A DNA stretch of 64,000 bases from Eutypa lata (lineage: Eukaryota; Ascomycota; Sordariomycetes; Xylariales; Diatrypaceae): contig JAKULF010000007.1 in NCBI GenBank assembly GCA_022661535.1, positions 496,001-560,000 of the forward strand, written 5' to 3'. Below the pieces are notes generated by a model. The model saw nothing but the letters and a program-made list of their open reading frames with translations, ran no database searches and was not told the DNA's origin. How positions within the stretch are numbered: position 1 is the first letter of the stretch; every line of letters starts with the position of its first letter. Of the stretch, positions 54,352 to 64,000 are shown one piece after another. A program made the translations under genes and the position numbers.

Positions 54352-56578
54352 ATGCGCGCTCTAAGCCAGGAAGATGCCGAGAGGCTCATCGTCGATACCC
54401 CCGAGGTCGAGAAGCTCCGTGCCTGTTCCAAACTCTACAGCGCGAAACCGCACTTGGCGGGGGATCTGCAGCACGCGGAGCGCATCCGGGACCTGTGGCG
54501 ATCTTACGGCATCCCCACGGAGCTAGTACGGTACGACGTGCTGCAGAACTTCCCGACGCACTCGGCGCTGCGGCTTCATGGCTCGGACGGCTCGGTCGTC
54601 TTCAACGCAAGCCTAGTCGAAGACGAGGTAGCCGAGGACCCCACGTCGTCCCCACAGAACGGGCTCCCGGCCTTCTTCGGATTCGGCGCGAACGGGACGG
54701 CGCACGGGGAGCTCGTCTATGCCAACTTCGGCCGACTGTCGGACTTCGAGTTCCTTAAGTCGCAGGGCATCTCCGTCCGGGGTAAGATCGTCATCTGTAA
54801 GTACAGCAAGGTCTTCAGGGGGTTGAAGGTCCGGGCTGCGGAGAAATTCGGCGCCGTCGGGGTCATACTCTATAACGACCCGCAGGAGGATGGGGAGTAC
54901 ACCGCTAGGAACGGGTATGAGCCGTATCCGCATGGCCCTGCGAGACATCCCAGTAGTATTCAGCGTGGCAGTGTGGATTTCTTCTCCGTCGCGGTCGGTG
55001 ATCCCACTACGCCGGGCTACCCAAGCCTACCGGGTGAAGATACGGAACGGCGAGATCCGAAGCACGCAGTTCCTTCTATCCCTTCCCTTCCTATCTCTTT
55101 CGGCGATGCGATACACTTTTTGCGTGCCTTGAATGGCCAGGGACTAAGACCCGAGGAGCTTGGGGAAGCAGGAAGCGATTGGAAGGGGATGTTGAATGAT
55201 ATCGACTATTGCACTGGCCCGAGCAAAATGAAAGTAACGCTAGAGAGCCAAGGGGACTACCATTATTCTCCGATTTACAATGTTATTGGGACTATTGAAG
55301 GTTTGACCAACGAATCTGTCGTCTTAGGCAATCATCATGATTCGTGGTGCTGTGGCGCAGTCGACCCTGTAAGTGGGAGTGCGGCGATGAACGAAGTAGC
55401 AAGGGGGCTCGGCGGCCTTCTGGACAAGAGTTGGAAACCATATAGGAAAATGTAAGCTCGAACTGACGAGTCATCTTACACGCCTGCTGACCACTGCTGC
55501 ATAGTATTCTAGCATCTTGGGACAACGAAGAATACGGGCTCGTAGGGTCCACCGAATATGGCGAGGATAATGCAGGATGGTTAACGGAGAATTGCGTTGC
55601 GTGTAGGTTCTTATCCCTCGTCCAGCTAGGCGCATCTAATAGAAAGAACTAGATATTAACGTTGATGAGGCGACAAACGGTGGCAACATACTCGGGGCTT
55701 ACGGGAGCCCCTTACTAACTCATGTCCTCCGCGACGCAGCGAATGTAATACCTTCGCCATTTAATGACGGCAATACAGTATACGACGACTGGCTGCACCT
55801 CCAACAAGAGACTACAGATACTCTCGAGAAGCCCGACTTGACCGTGATGGGGACAGGGAGCGACTATACGGTCTTCTTCCACCACCTCGGCATCTCCTCT
55901 TTAGACCTTCTCTTCAACCAAAAGGGGACGTCTGTCTATCCGTATCATTCCAACTACGATAGTTACTACTGGATCGACAAATTTGGGGATCCAGGGTTCA
56001 AGAAACATCTAGCCATGGCCAGGCTCTGGGGTCTTCTCATAGTGAAACTTGCCGGAATCCCGGTGTTGCCTTTCAGGGCTTCCGATTATACAGATGCCCT
56101 GAAGCGACACGTCGGTTCTCTCCGTGGCAAGAGTATACCCGGCTTAGATCTCGGGCCTTTAGAGGTATCTATCGCTAAATTCGAGGTGACAATGAAGACG
56201 CTTGATTCTAGTGTCCATCGCGCAGAGTTAGATACATCCCGCCAACCATCGCCTAATGTAGCAGAGGTGAACAAGATCTACATGAAGCTCGAACGGTCAT
56301 TCTTACTTGAGAAAGGCGGCCTACCGGGACGGCCTTGGTATAAGCATTTGGTGCGTAATTATTTCATTGTTATCACCTCCGTCATCATCGGAGTAAGCTA
56401 ACAACTTCCATAGATCTTCGCCCCGGGTCTATGGGCAGGTTACGATGGGGTTGTTTTCCCCGGCGTCACTGAATGCCTTGAGGATGGTGATGTTCAAGGG
56501 GCAAATTTGTGGGTCCAGGAGGTTGCGGAAGTGATAGAAAAAGCTTGCTCGATCGTCGGTTATGCACGGTTGGGTTGA
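54352..56578 (+). CDS. Glutamate carboxypeptidase II-like zinc peptidase (M28B)
   Basis: Four exons (54352-55451, 55505-55602, 55653-56350, 56414-56578) join in frame to 686 residues. The domain order is that of NAALADase/PSMA: a protease-associated domain (GELVYANFGRLSDFEFLKSQ, VRGKIVICKYSKVFRGLKVR, GAVGVILYNDP), the M28 domain and a helical dimerisation domain. All zinc ligands seem present: His in GNHHDSW, Asp in GAVDPVSGSA, the Glu pair in DNEEYGLVGS, Asp in NVDEATNGGN and His in YPYHSNYDSYY. The enzyme removes C-terminal Glu or Asp from small peptides or folyl-polyglutamate. Relatives often have an N-terminal membrane anchor; this model has none, so either it is soluble or an upstream exon was missed. 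It follows the M20 gene on the same strand, consistent with one catabolic locus. Confidence 0.88.
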
Positions 56579-56948
56579 TTTATTATTCGTTCAATTCTAG
56601 GATTACCCCGCCCTCATACAGATGTTACGTAGTCTTGTTCCGGGTTCTTCTCCATTGGCTATCTCTCGGGCGTCCACATGATGCAACCTGCGGGACATGC
56701 ACATCTGCATATACTCAGCCTCGTTAGGCATTTTTTAACGTCCGACTTGAACAAGAAATCTCAGCAATGCGAGCCCAGGCGCCTTTCTATCCGTTTACTT
56801 CTCATCAGTATCAATGCTACCTACGTACAGTGAAAAGCACTCGCAGGCTTAAAGGCCAATTGATCTTTTCGATACTCTCCCCAGAGTCAGTTTTTATGTT
56901 CAGTCCAAACATACCCGCACGGGCTAGACATTTCTCTCATCAGCCAAC
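56579..56948. other. Intergenic region
   Basis: Promoter side of the split NLR gene. No motif was recognised. Confidence 0.45.
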
Positions 56949-57356
56949 ATGGAAGCCCTCGCAATCTTCGGCATCGCCTGCAACGTAATGCAGACAATCA
57001 ACTTTGCCCATGAGACCATCTCTATCGTCAAGCGCATTCATCAAAGCGGCTCACCCGAGCAGGGTTTGGTGGAGATCGGGCAGCACCTCTCTGAAGCAGC
57101 AGGTAATCTGCATCAGGAACTCAGCAAGCGTCCTAAGCCCCTCAAGAAGCCCGAGCATGACCTTATAGAGACCGCACGGAAGTGTATGGTCGCCGCCAAG
57201 GAACTCAAAAAGGAGGTCGATTACCTATCAATCTCCGATAACCGCAAGGGATTCCGAGCCTCTACGGCTGTAGCTTCCAAGGCTATATGGCGAAAGCGAC
57301 GTTTACAACGTCTTAAAAAAGCTTTAGTTAATTATCAAAAGATTATAAAGATATAA
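56949..57356 (+). pseudogene. 5' fragment of a split NLR-like gene: N-terminal helical domain
   Basis: 135 codons beginning MEALAIFGIACNVMQTINFA, the N-terminal helical domain (NACHT-NTPase/SesA-like N domain) of many fungal STAND proteins. It proceeds through LVEIGQHLSEAAGNLHQEL and AVASKAIWRKRRLQRLKKAL to NYQKIIKI and a stop. In intact relatives this last helix runs straight on into the text that here resumes at 59535. The last 15 codons are already A+T-rich, as if RIP had spread from the adjoining insertion. I read this as the first part of one gene interrupted by the block at 57357. A stand-alone small protein with only the N domain is the alternative. Confidence 0.7.
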
Positions 57357-59533
57357 ATAAAGTTAAAAATAATTTAATAATATTAATTATTTATTTTATT
57401 AAATTCGAAAAATCTTTTATTTTAATATAATTTAAAATTAATCGTAAAATTAAAAATAAAAATAAAGTTAATTTTAATTAAAAGTTATTTTATATTAAAT
57501 TTAAATTATTAAATTACGTTATTAATTACGTTATTAAATAATTATTAAATATATTAAAAATATATATTTATTAAAAAAATAATTTTAAATTAATTAAATT
57601 TTAAATATAAATTTATTTATTTATTTTTAATTAAATATATTTATTTTAAAAAGTTAATATATAATTTATAATTAAAATTAATTAAATATATTTTTTTTTA
57701 ATTTATATATTTAATTTTTTAAACTTAATTTTATAAATTTATAAATTTATAAATTTATTAATTATTTTTTAAATTTATAAGTTATTTTTTAAATTTATAA
57801 ATTATTTATAAATTTATAATTTTATAATTTATAACTTATAATTTTATAATTTATAACTTTATAATTTATAAATTTAAATAATTTAAATAATATTATATTA
57901 ATTATTTATTTAATTATTAATTATTTAATTATTAATTATTTAACTTTTAATTTAAATAATAATAATTTTAATTATTTATTTTTAAAATTAATTATATATA
58001 AATAAATAAAATATAAGTTTTTAATATAATTAATATAATAAATTTATAATATAATAATTAAATTTATAAATTTATAAATTTAAAATTTATAAATTTATAA
58101 AATTTATATATATATATATATAAAAAGACGTTATAATTTAAAAGTAAATCGTAATAATAATATAAAATTTAATTATAAAATAACTTTTAATTAATTTTAA
58201 TAATTTAATTATTTTACATATATAATAACTTTTAAATTTAAATTTTAATAAATTAAAAGTTTTATAAAAATTAAATTAATTATATTAACTTTTATTACGT
58301 AATAAAAAATTTTCGCTTAAAAGAATATTCGTAATTTATTTATAAATAAAAAGTTATATTTTTTTTTAAAACGTAACGATTAAAAAGAATTTTATAAATA
58401 ACAAATATTAATAATAATATTTTTTTATAATTAATTTATTTTAAATTAATAAAAACTTAATATTAAGTTAATTTTAAATTAATTAATATTAATCTTTTAA
58501 TTAATTTTTAAAAAGATTTAATATTTTAATTAAATATATTTTTTAAGTTTTATAAATTATTTAATTTTAATTATTTATAATTTATAAATTTATTTTATAA
58601 CTTTTAAATTTATAACTTTTAAATTTAAAAATTTATAAATTTATTTTATAATAAATAAATTTATAATTAATTTATAATTATATATAAATAATTATAATAA
58701 TTAAATTATTATAATTTATAAATTTATAATTTAAAAACTTATTAATTATTTATTAATTATTTTTTAAATTTATAAATTTATAAATTATAATTTTAAAACT
58801 TTAATTATTTAAAAAAATTTAAAATAAAATAATTAAATAATATAATTTTAATTAATTAATTTAATTATAAATTAATTAAATTTATATATAAACGTAAAAT
58901 TAAATATATATATAAAATTAAATAAAAGAGTTATATATAATAATTAATATAAAAAGCTTATAATATAATAATTAAATTTATAAAATTCGTAATACGTAAT
59001 AATAAATTTATAAAGCTTAAAATTTAAATTTTTCGAATTTTATAAACATTTAAATTATTATAATATATAATTTATTATAAAGTTTATAAATAAAAATAAA
59101 TATTATAATAATTTAAATAATTTTATTATTAATAATAATTTATTTTTTAATTTTTTAATTAAATTCTTCGAATTTAACGTAATAAATTAAAATTTTATTA
59201 ATTTTAAAAATTAAAAAAAAGTTCTTAAAGCTTGTAAAAAGCCGTACTTTTTTACACCGCAACGATCGATAAAATTTTATAAAAATAAAAATTTTATTAT
59301 TAAATTTATTAATATAAATACGAAATTAAATATATATTTTATATATTATTATTTTAATTAATTATAATTTTAATTTTAATTAATCGTTTATATAATATTA
59401 ATATATTAATAATATTAATATTAATATAATTTTATTAATTAATTAATATTAATTAATTAAAATAACGTATTAATTAATACATATTAATTAATGCGTTAAT
59501 ATTATTAAATTGTTTTTAACCTTGGACATAAGT
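57357..59533. mobile_element. AT-rich insertion, RIP-degraded probable transposon relic
   Basis: About 2.18 kb of nearly pure A+T. The remaining cytosines are almost all in CpG or CpT, and CpA/TpG are practically gone, which is the end state of repeat-induced point mutation. There is no open frame. Internal palindromic words such as TATAAATTTATAAATTTATA recur around 57735-57880, 58060-58100 and 58640-58790. The only less degraded part is about 59220-59280 (AAGCCGTAC, ACACCGCAACGATCGATAAA). Coding text stops at one edge and resumes at the other, so the block was inserted into an exon. The element type cannot be told, and neither terminal repeats nor a target duplication are readable after mutation. 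A low-complexity AT isochore or centromere-like DNA is less likely, given the flanking gene halves. Confidence 0.65.
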
Positions 59534-59534
59534 C

Positions 59535-62471
59535 TTACTTCGAATTAACATTACATTGGATGCGGTAGAAATCCAGCAACAAGAGGGTTTTAATCACTTA
59601 AGCGAGCAACTGCGAGTCTTCATACAGCAATACTCTACTGGGAACAGAAAAATGTCTGCCCTGGTCAAGAGAGAGGCGAATGTGTTGAAAACTCATATCA
59701 CTTCCGAATTAGTACAGAATCAAGAATCGGTGAACCGACATTTCACCTCCGAACTCGGTGCTAAAGAAGTGTCTCTCAAGTCACATGTTACGGCCTCGAC
59801 TACAGATGTTGGCAGTTCCCTCTCCGCACAGATGAGTACCTTAGATGTACAGTCATCAAAAGAACGAGCCCGGGAACGCTTTCTCGGTAGTCTCAAATTT
59901 CCGGGAATGAATGCCCGGAAGAATCAGATCGCAGAAAATTATCCAGACAAGTGCTTGTGGTTTTTAGGTTTGGACGGTAAAAATGGTAAGACGAAGCCAT
60001 CGACAGGCAGGTCTCGCGTAGAGCCACCTTGGGACAACTTCGTTGATTGGCTTGAATCAGAATCAAAGTTGTACTGGGTTTCCGGAAAGCCGGGCTCCGG
60101 AAAAAGCACTTTGATGAAATTTCTAACTTCTCGACCGGAGACAAAGCATGCCCTACAACGTTGGCGCCCCGAGGTGCAGATATTGTCTCACTATCTATGG
60201 AGCCCAGGAGCCATAATGGGACGCAGTATCAAGGGCGTTTGGTGCTCTCTCCTCTATCAACTACTTGTAGACTCTGAAGACCTTATAGATTGGATTCTTG
60301 CAGGTCAGCCGCAGCTACGCCACAAAGAATCTGATTCGGACTGGGATATCGTTGAGTTAACCCAACTCGGAAAAACATCACTGGGTGTCTCTAGACGGGC
60401 ATTGTGTATCTTCATCGACGGCCTAGATGAGATTTGCCTAGAAGACGGCGCTGGCGGCATTATAGGGCTTGTTAACGAATTACGAATAAACCATCAAATC
60501 AAGATCTGTGTTTCTAGTCGTCCCGAGCCTGCATTTCAACGTCAGTTTACCACTCATCCCCACGTTATAATCCACGATGTGACTAGCAGTGATATCAAGC
60601 GCTTTGCGGAAGGCATTTTATGCCAGTCCTGCTTGCCCGAGAACGAACTGGACAGGTCTCCTCTCCTCCAGACGTTGATAAATACACTCGTAGAGCGAGC
60701 ACAAGGGGTCTTTCTATGGGCTATGCTGGTAGCGAAAAGCCTCCTCCGAGGCCTTAAAAATCATGATACCGACGACGAGCTATATGCTCGGCTGGATGGC
60801 ATGCCAAGCGACCTTGTTCAACTTTACTATCACATGTGGTCTAGGTTACCGGAGGACGACCGCCAAGTCTATCAAGAAAAGGCCGCGTTATATTTTAACT
60901 TGATACTAGGAATTCATCGCACCCACTTTATCCTTTTGACCATAAACTACTGGAACTACTCGGTGTTAGAGATGATGCTCGCATCTGACGCTCGCATCCA
61001 AGAAGATTTTTTTATGTCATTGGATAATGATATTTCAGTTGACACTTGGAAGCGAAAATGCGACACTGTCATCAGGGACATTGAGATATCTTGCGCAGGA
61101 CTCCTTGAAATGCGAATGGAAGCGGTAGGATGGGACTTTCGCACTGTACCAGAGGACTACAAGGTGTTGATCCCTTATACTACCAAAGTGATCACATATT
61201 TCCATCGAACAATCTACGATTTCTTCAAAAACACGGACGAAGGAAAGAGTATTCTATTTTCCCCAAAGTATAAAGAGGCTGATATCACCAAAAGACAATT
61301 CAAAGCTTCCCTAATACTATGTCGGGTTGGGGATAAGATCCACGCCAACAGTATGGATCAAAAGACACTCCTTGACACATACCTACATTGCCTATCTCGT
61401 CTTCAATCTTTCTTGCCACCAGCTTGTATCAACGAGCTATTCACCTATTGCCGTTACGCGTGGCTGCGAGGCTTTATTCAGGACGAAGACCTTTCTCAAG
61501 CGCAAGATGCTACCACCAGTTGCCTAAAAGACTTCATGACCTATGTAGCCCAATATGGGTTACTGGATATCATGAAGGCCCATGTTAACACTCATGAAAT
61601 AGACGTTAGATCTATTACGACATACCTTTTCGCGTCATGTTCACTAAAGGGTATCAGGCATTTAAGTGAAAGAGGATCACGGAAATGCCTCGAATACGGT
61701 CTTCAGACTATCCAATATCTCTTAGAACGGGGGGCCGATCCAAATTCGAACATCGTATACCTCTTTGCTGACCGCGCTAAGGGGCATAAAGACTGGCCGC
61801 GCAATTATGATAGGGTGCGTTGCGCCTTTGGCGTCTTCCTCATCTCTCTTCTCTCCATAGCGTTTGGTATTTCAACACCACAGCGACTACCTGAGTATCC
61901 AGACAATGGAATTAGGAAGACAGTCCAACTACTAGTCGAACACGGAGCAGACCCCAATTCGAAATCACCGATAATATACGGCCTAGATATTGGTGGTTAC
62001 GGTTGGCCGTTATCTATAGACTCGTTTCTAGCTGTGGACAACCACAGAGATACATGGAGCAGAGACCTAGTACTAGTCCTCGAAATCAAGAACTCACGTA
62101 TCGTTGAAGCCATATACGACAGACTACAAACTCGCAGCCAACAGTCGTGGAGTATTTGGGGTACTAAAGATATCCGAGTTGTTGCATTTTCTGAAAGAAA
62201 CCAAACTACTAAGAGGCATGTATTCTCTAAGGTGGAGTCAATGGAGGATTCCGCAGAGCTCTTGGAAATGGTCAGGCCGTTTGACATGGAGCTAGGTTCG
62301 GGAGGTTTAGATCATGTGCATATAGAGCATATAGCACATCGATCACCTGTGATAGAGAATATACAGGAATACTTCAGAGAGTTGGGTTGGTGTGTACCAA
62401 GCGACAGGCCTTCCGTTAGTGTGGAAGACTGCAACTCGTCTGGAGAATCAGAGGATGATCTTCTGGCATGA
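59535..62471 (+). pseudogene. 3' fragment of the split NLR-like gene: NACHT with ankyrin-like C terminus
   Basis: The frame is open from 59535, and the text VLLRINITLDAVEIQQQEGF fits the continuation of the N domain at 57356. From 59556 there are 971 codons. The first in-frame ATG is 59652, so a truncated NACHT protein of 939 residues could still be made. Features are Walker A GKPGSGKSTLMKFL about 177 residues after 59556, Walker B ALCIFIDGLDEI, the CVSSRPEPAFQRQF sensor region, and winged-helix-like text (MPSDLVQLYYHMWSRLPED). Two separated ankyrin-like units occur near the end (IQYLLERGADPNSN and VQLLVEHGADPNSK). The C terminus is acidic (SGESEDDLLA). In its own length this part has no stop, so the disruption may be recent or the fragment still used. 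Confidence 0.72.
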
Positions 62472-63593
62472 TGAGCCCGTGAGGAAGTTAAGATTATGGA
62501 TGTGAAACCAGCATTAGAAAGATAAAATAAATCTGTGAGACGATAATAAAATGCTAATGATAATTTTACGACCTCCAATTGTGACTAGGATACTAGGAGA
62601 CATCTTTAGCTAGCTGACTACCTGTCGTGCTTTGCGCCCTCCTCTGATCCTCCCACTTTATGATATCCAAGTAATTGAGAGTAATAGTGCGCATATAACG
62701 ACGACAACTGTCTAACCACGTCTGTACTATATATATCGAGAATAGGTGGATAGAAAGAGGCATCTCCAATTCCATTTGAATAGGATTTCGTGACTATAGC
62801 ATAAGTCAACTAACCGACTCGACCACCTTAGGAATTCAACCGAAAATGAATGAGGGGGAATAGCAGATTAATGTTATGATCCTAGAATAAACGAAACCTG
62901 AAGTTGCTGGTGAGGTACCTAGCATTGAAGGGCATGTTGAACAGCTAAATAACAGGACGGTTGTGTGATAACAAGACATGTCCGGACTATTTTGGCCTTC
63001 ACGGAGCACCAGCGGCACATCCACCCTAGTACATATTGGCATTGATGCTCCGGGACTGGGCGAGGAACCATCAAGCAGTTGTACCAAGGCGAGGATGTAG
63101 AAGTTTTTATGGACTTAGCCAATTGCTACGGAATGGCGATGGCAACACAATCAGAAGGTACCTCCCTCGAGCTAAGTCGTATACCCCGGCCTAATTGCAT
63201 GATACAAAATAGTCGACTCGATGAGACGACGAATATGCTCAAGCGTACTGGGCAACGGTAGATATTTCAATCCACGACACCTAACTTGACCATATCAAAA
63301 ATATCTACTTCACGGGGAGACAAAAGATAAATCATCATATCATCAAGGATATCAAGTCAGGCCACTTACGATGGTTGGAGTAATATTGAACTACAGACCA
63401 GACGAGACCACCAGTATAGTCTAGTAAGTGACCTACGATCGATCGACCAAAACACTGACTCTTCCCCCTTCCCTTTCTATTCTTCATTTCTATACGGTCC
63501 ACCGCCTGTCCAAGATATCCATATCGGTAGGTGCGTGAGTGGTAGACACGATGTAGCGTGTCAATCGAACCGAAGAGTCAAGTAACTGGTCCT
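62472..63593. other. Intergenic region, no gene seen
   Basis: Short frames on both strands (62593-63261) lack codon structure and homology. It should contain the 3' flank of SLY1. GATCGATCGACC near 63438 is the only simple repeat noticed. Confidence 0.5.
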
Positions 63594-64000
63594 TCACCCA
63601 CTAACCTCCCTCCCCAGCCTCTCCAGCTCCTCGCCAATAAACTCCCTCGCATTAAGTAATTCGGTACTTCCATAAACAACCCTCTTCTTAGTAGCCTTGC
63701 CCTCGCCCGTGCGAGCCACCCACTCCTGCAAGTTCCCATACTCGTCCATACTGCCGCCGCCAACCGTAAAGACAACAGCGTCGCTGAAGCCCTGGCGGCG
63801 CTGACCGAACGAAGCGCCGGTCCCAGGAGGACCACCTGGGCCTCCTGCCCCACCCACGCCGGCCCCACCACCACCAACACCACCGGGGAGTCCACCCGGC
63901 GTCGGCGTCCCGGAGCGCAGGACCGGCGGCGGCATGGTGCCGCGGGCGTTGGCGCTCCGCGGGTCGAAGTAGAGGTAGTTCTCGGTCTTGGCGATGGCGG
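63594..64000 (-). CDS. SLY1: SLY1, Sec1/Munc18-family protein, 3' part only
   Basis: The minus-strand frame enters from the right edge (AIAKTENYLYFDPRSANARG) and runs to a stop at 63594. It carries the conserved Sly1 C terminus: a Gly/Pro-rich loop, then SFGQRRQGFSDAVVFTVGGG, SMDEYGNLQEWV and RVVYGSTELLNAREFIGEEL. Sly1 is the SM protein that binds the syntaxin Sed5 and promotes SNARE assembly for ER-Golgi traffic; it is essential in yeast. About 135 C-terminal residues are present and the rest of the gene lies outside the window. The frame has no stop up to the edge, so no intron is visible in this part. The expanded Gly-rich loop (GGVGGGGAGVGGAGGPGG) is normal for mould orthologues. Confidence 0.9.
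   Translation of the reverse strand, partial: AIAKTENYLYFDPRSANARGTMPPPVLRSGTPTPGGLPGGVGGGGAGVGGAGGPGGPPGTGASFGQRRQGFSDAVVFTVGGGSMDEYGNLQEWVARTGEGKATKKRVVYGSTELLNAREFIGEELERLGREVSG

Noticed and set aside
57357..59533. AT-rich block as a large intron of the NLR-like gene
   Set aside because: Introns in this window are mostly 45-100 bp, and a 2.2 kb one with exhausted CpA is not credible; an insertion explains it better. Kept as the stated alternative in the finding.
1..64000. CRISPR arrays, bacterial operons or prophage features
   Set aside because: No regularly spaced repeats of that type; the gene structure is eukaryotic throughout.

Overview
The window looks like nuclear chromosomal DNA of a filamentous ascomycete (Pezizomycotina). 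The genes are split by short introns, mostly about 45-100 bp, with GTAAGT/GTATGT-type donors and CTAAC-like branch sequences. The families are typical of moulds: fungalysin, GPI-anchored S10 carboxypeptidase, GH76 mannanase, NACHT/ankyrin NLR-like proteins, FunK1 kinase and CorA-like membrane proteins. Three blocks of extreme A+T content have almost no CpA or TpG left, as expected after repeat-induced point mutation (RIP). The species cannot be named from the sequence alone. All exon joins given here were read by eye and kept in frame; none is backed by transcript data.

Layout. 0-4.3 kb: a RIP-like AT block, a TDT-family anion/dicarboxylate carrier, and a broken gene for a prokaryote-type phosphoglucose/phosphomannose isomerase. 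5-16.4 kb: S10 carboxypeptidase, CorA-like protein, an intact PNP-NACHT-ankyrin NLR-like gene and a GH76 enzyme. 16.4-31 kb: mostly ordinary genes (PRELI/MSF1 protein, two proteins of unknown function, fungalysin, Sur7/PalI-like membrane protein) separated by long non-coding stretches. 31-50 kb: an accessory-looking block with three divergent kinases, a FunK1 kinase, a second CorA-like protein, one unknown protein and an AT block. 50-56.6 kb: a catabolic trio of MFS permease, M20 amidohydrolase and M28B glutamate carboxypeptidase, whose divergent promoter carries clustered GATA-factor sites and a Zn2Cys6-type palindrome. 56.9-62.5 kb: a second NLR-like gene cut in two by a 2.2 kb AT-rich insertion. 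63.6-64 kb: the 3' end of the SM protein gene SLY1.

Together the window mixes housekeeping genes (SLY1, PRELI/MSF1), secreted or GPI-linked hydrolases for external protein and wall mannan, and fast-evolving candidate self/non-self recognition genes. The strongest observations are the NLR gene disrupted by a RIP-degraded insertion, the higher-order ankyrin repeats in the intact NLR, an unassigned N-terminal domain shared by two kinases about 7 kb apart, and the nitrogen-type regulatory signals between the permease and the M20 hydrolase.
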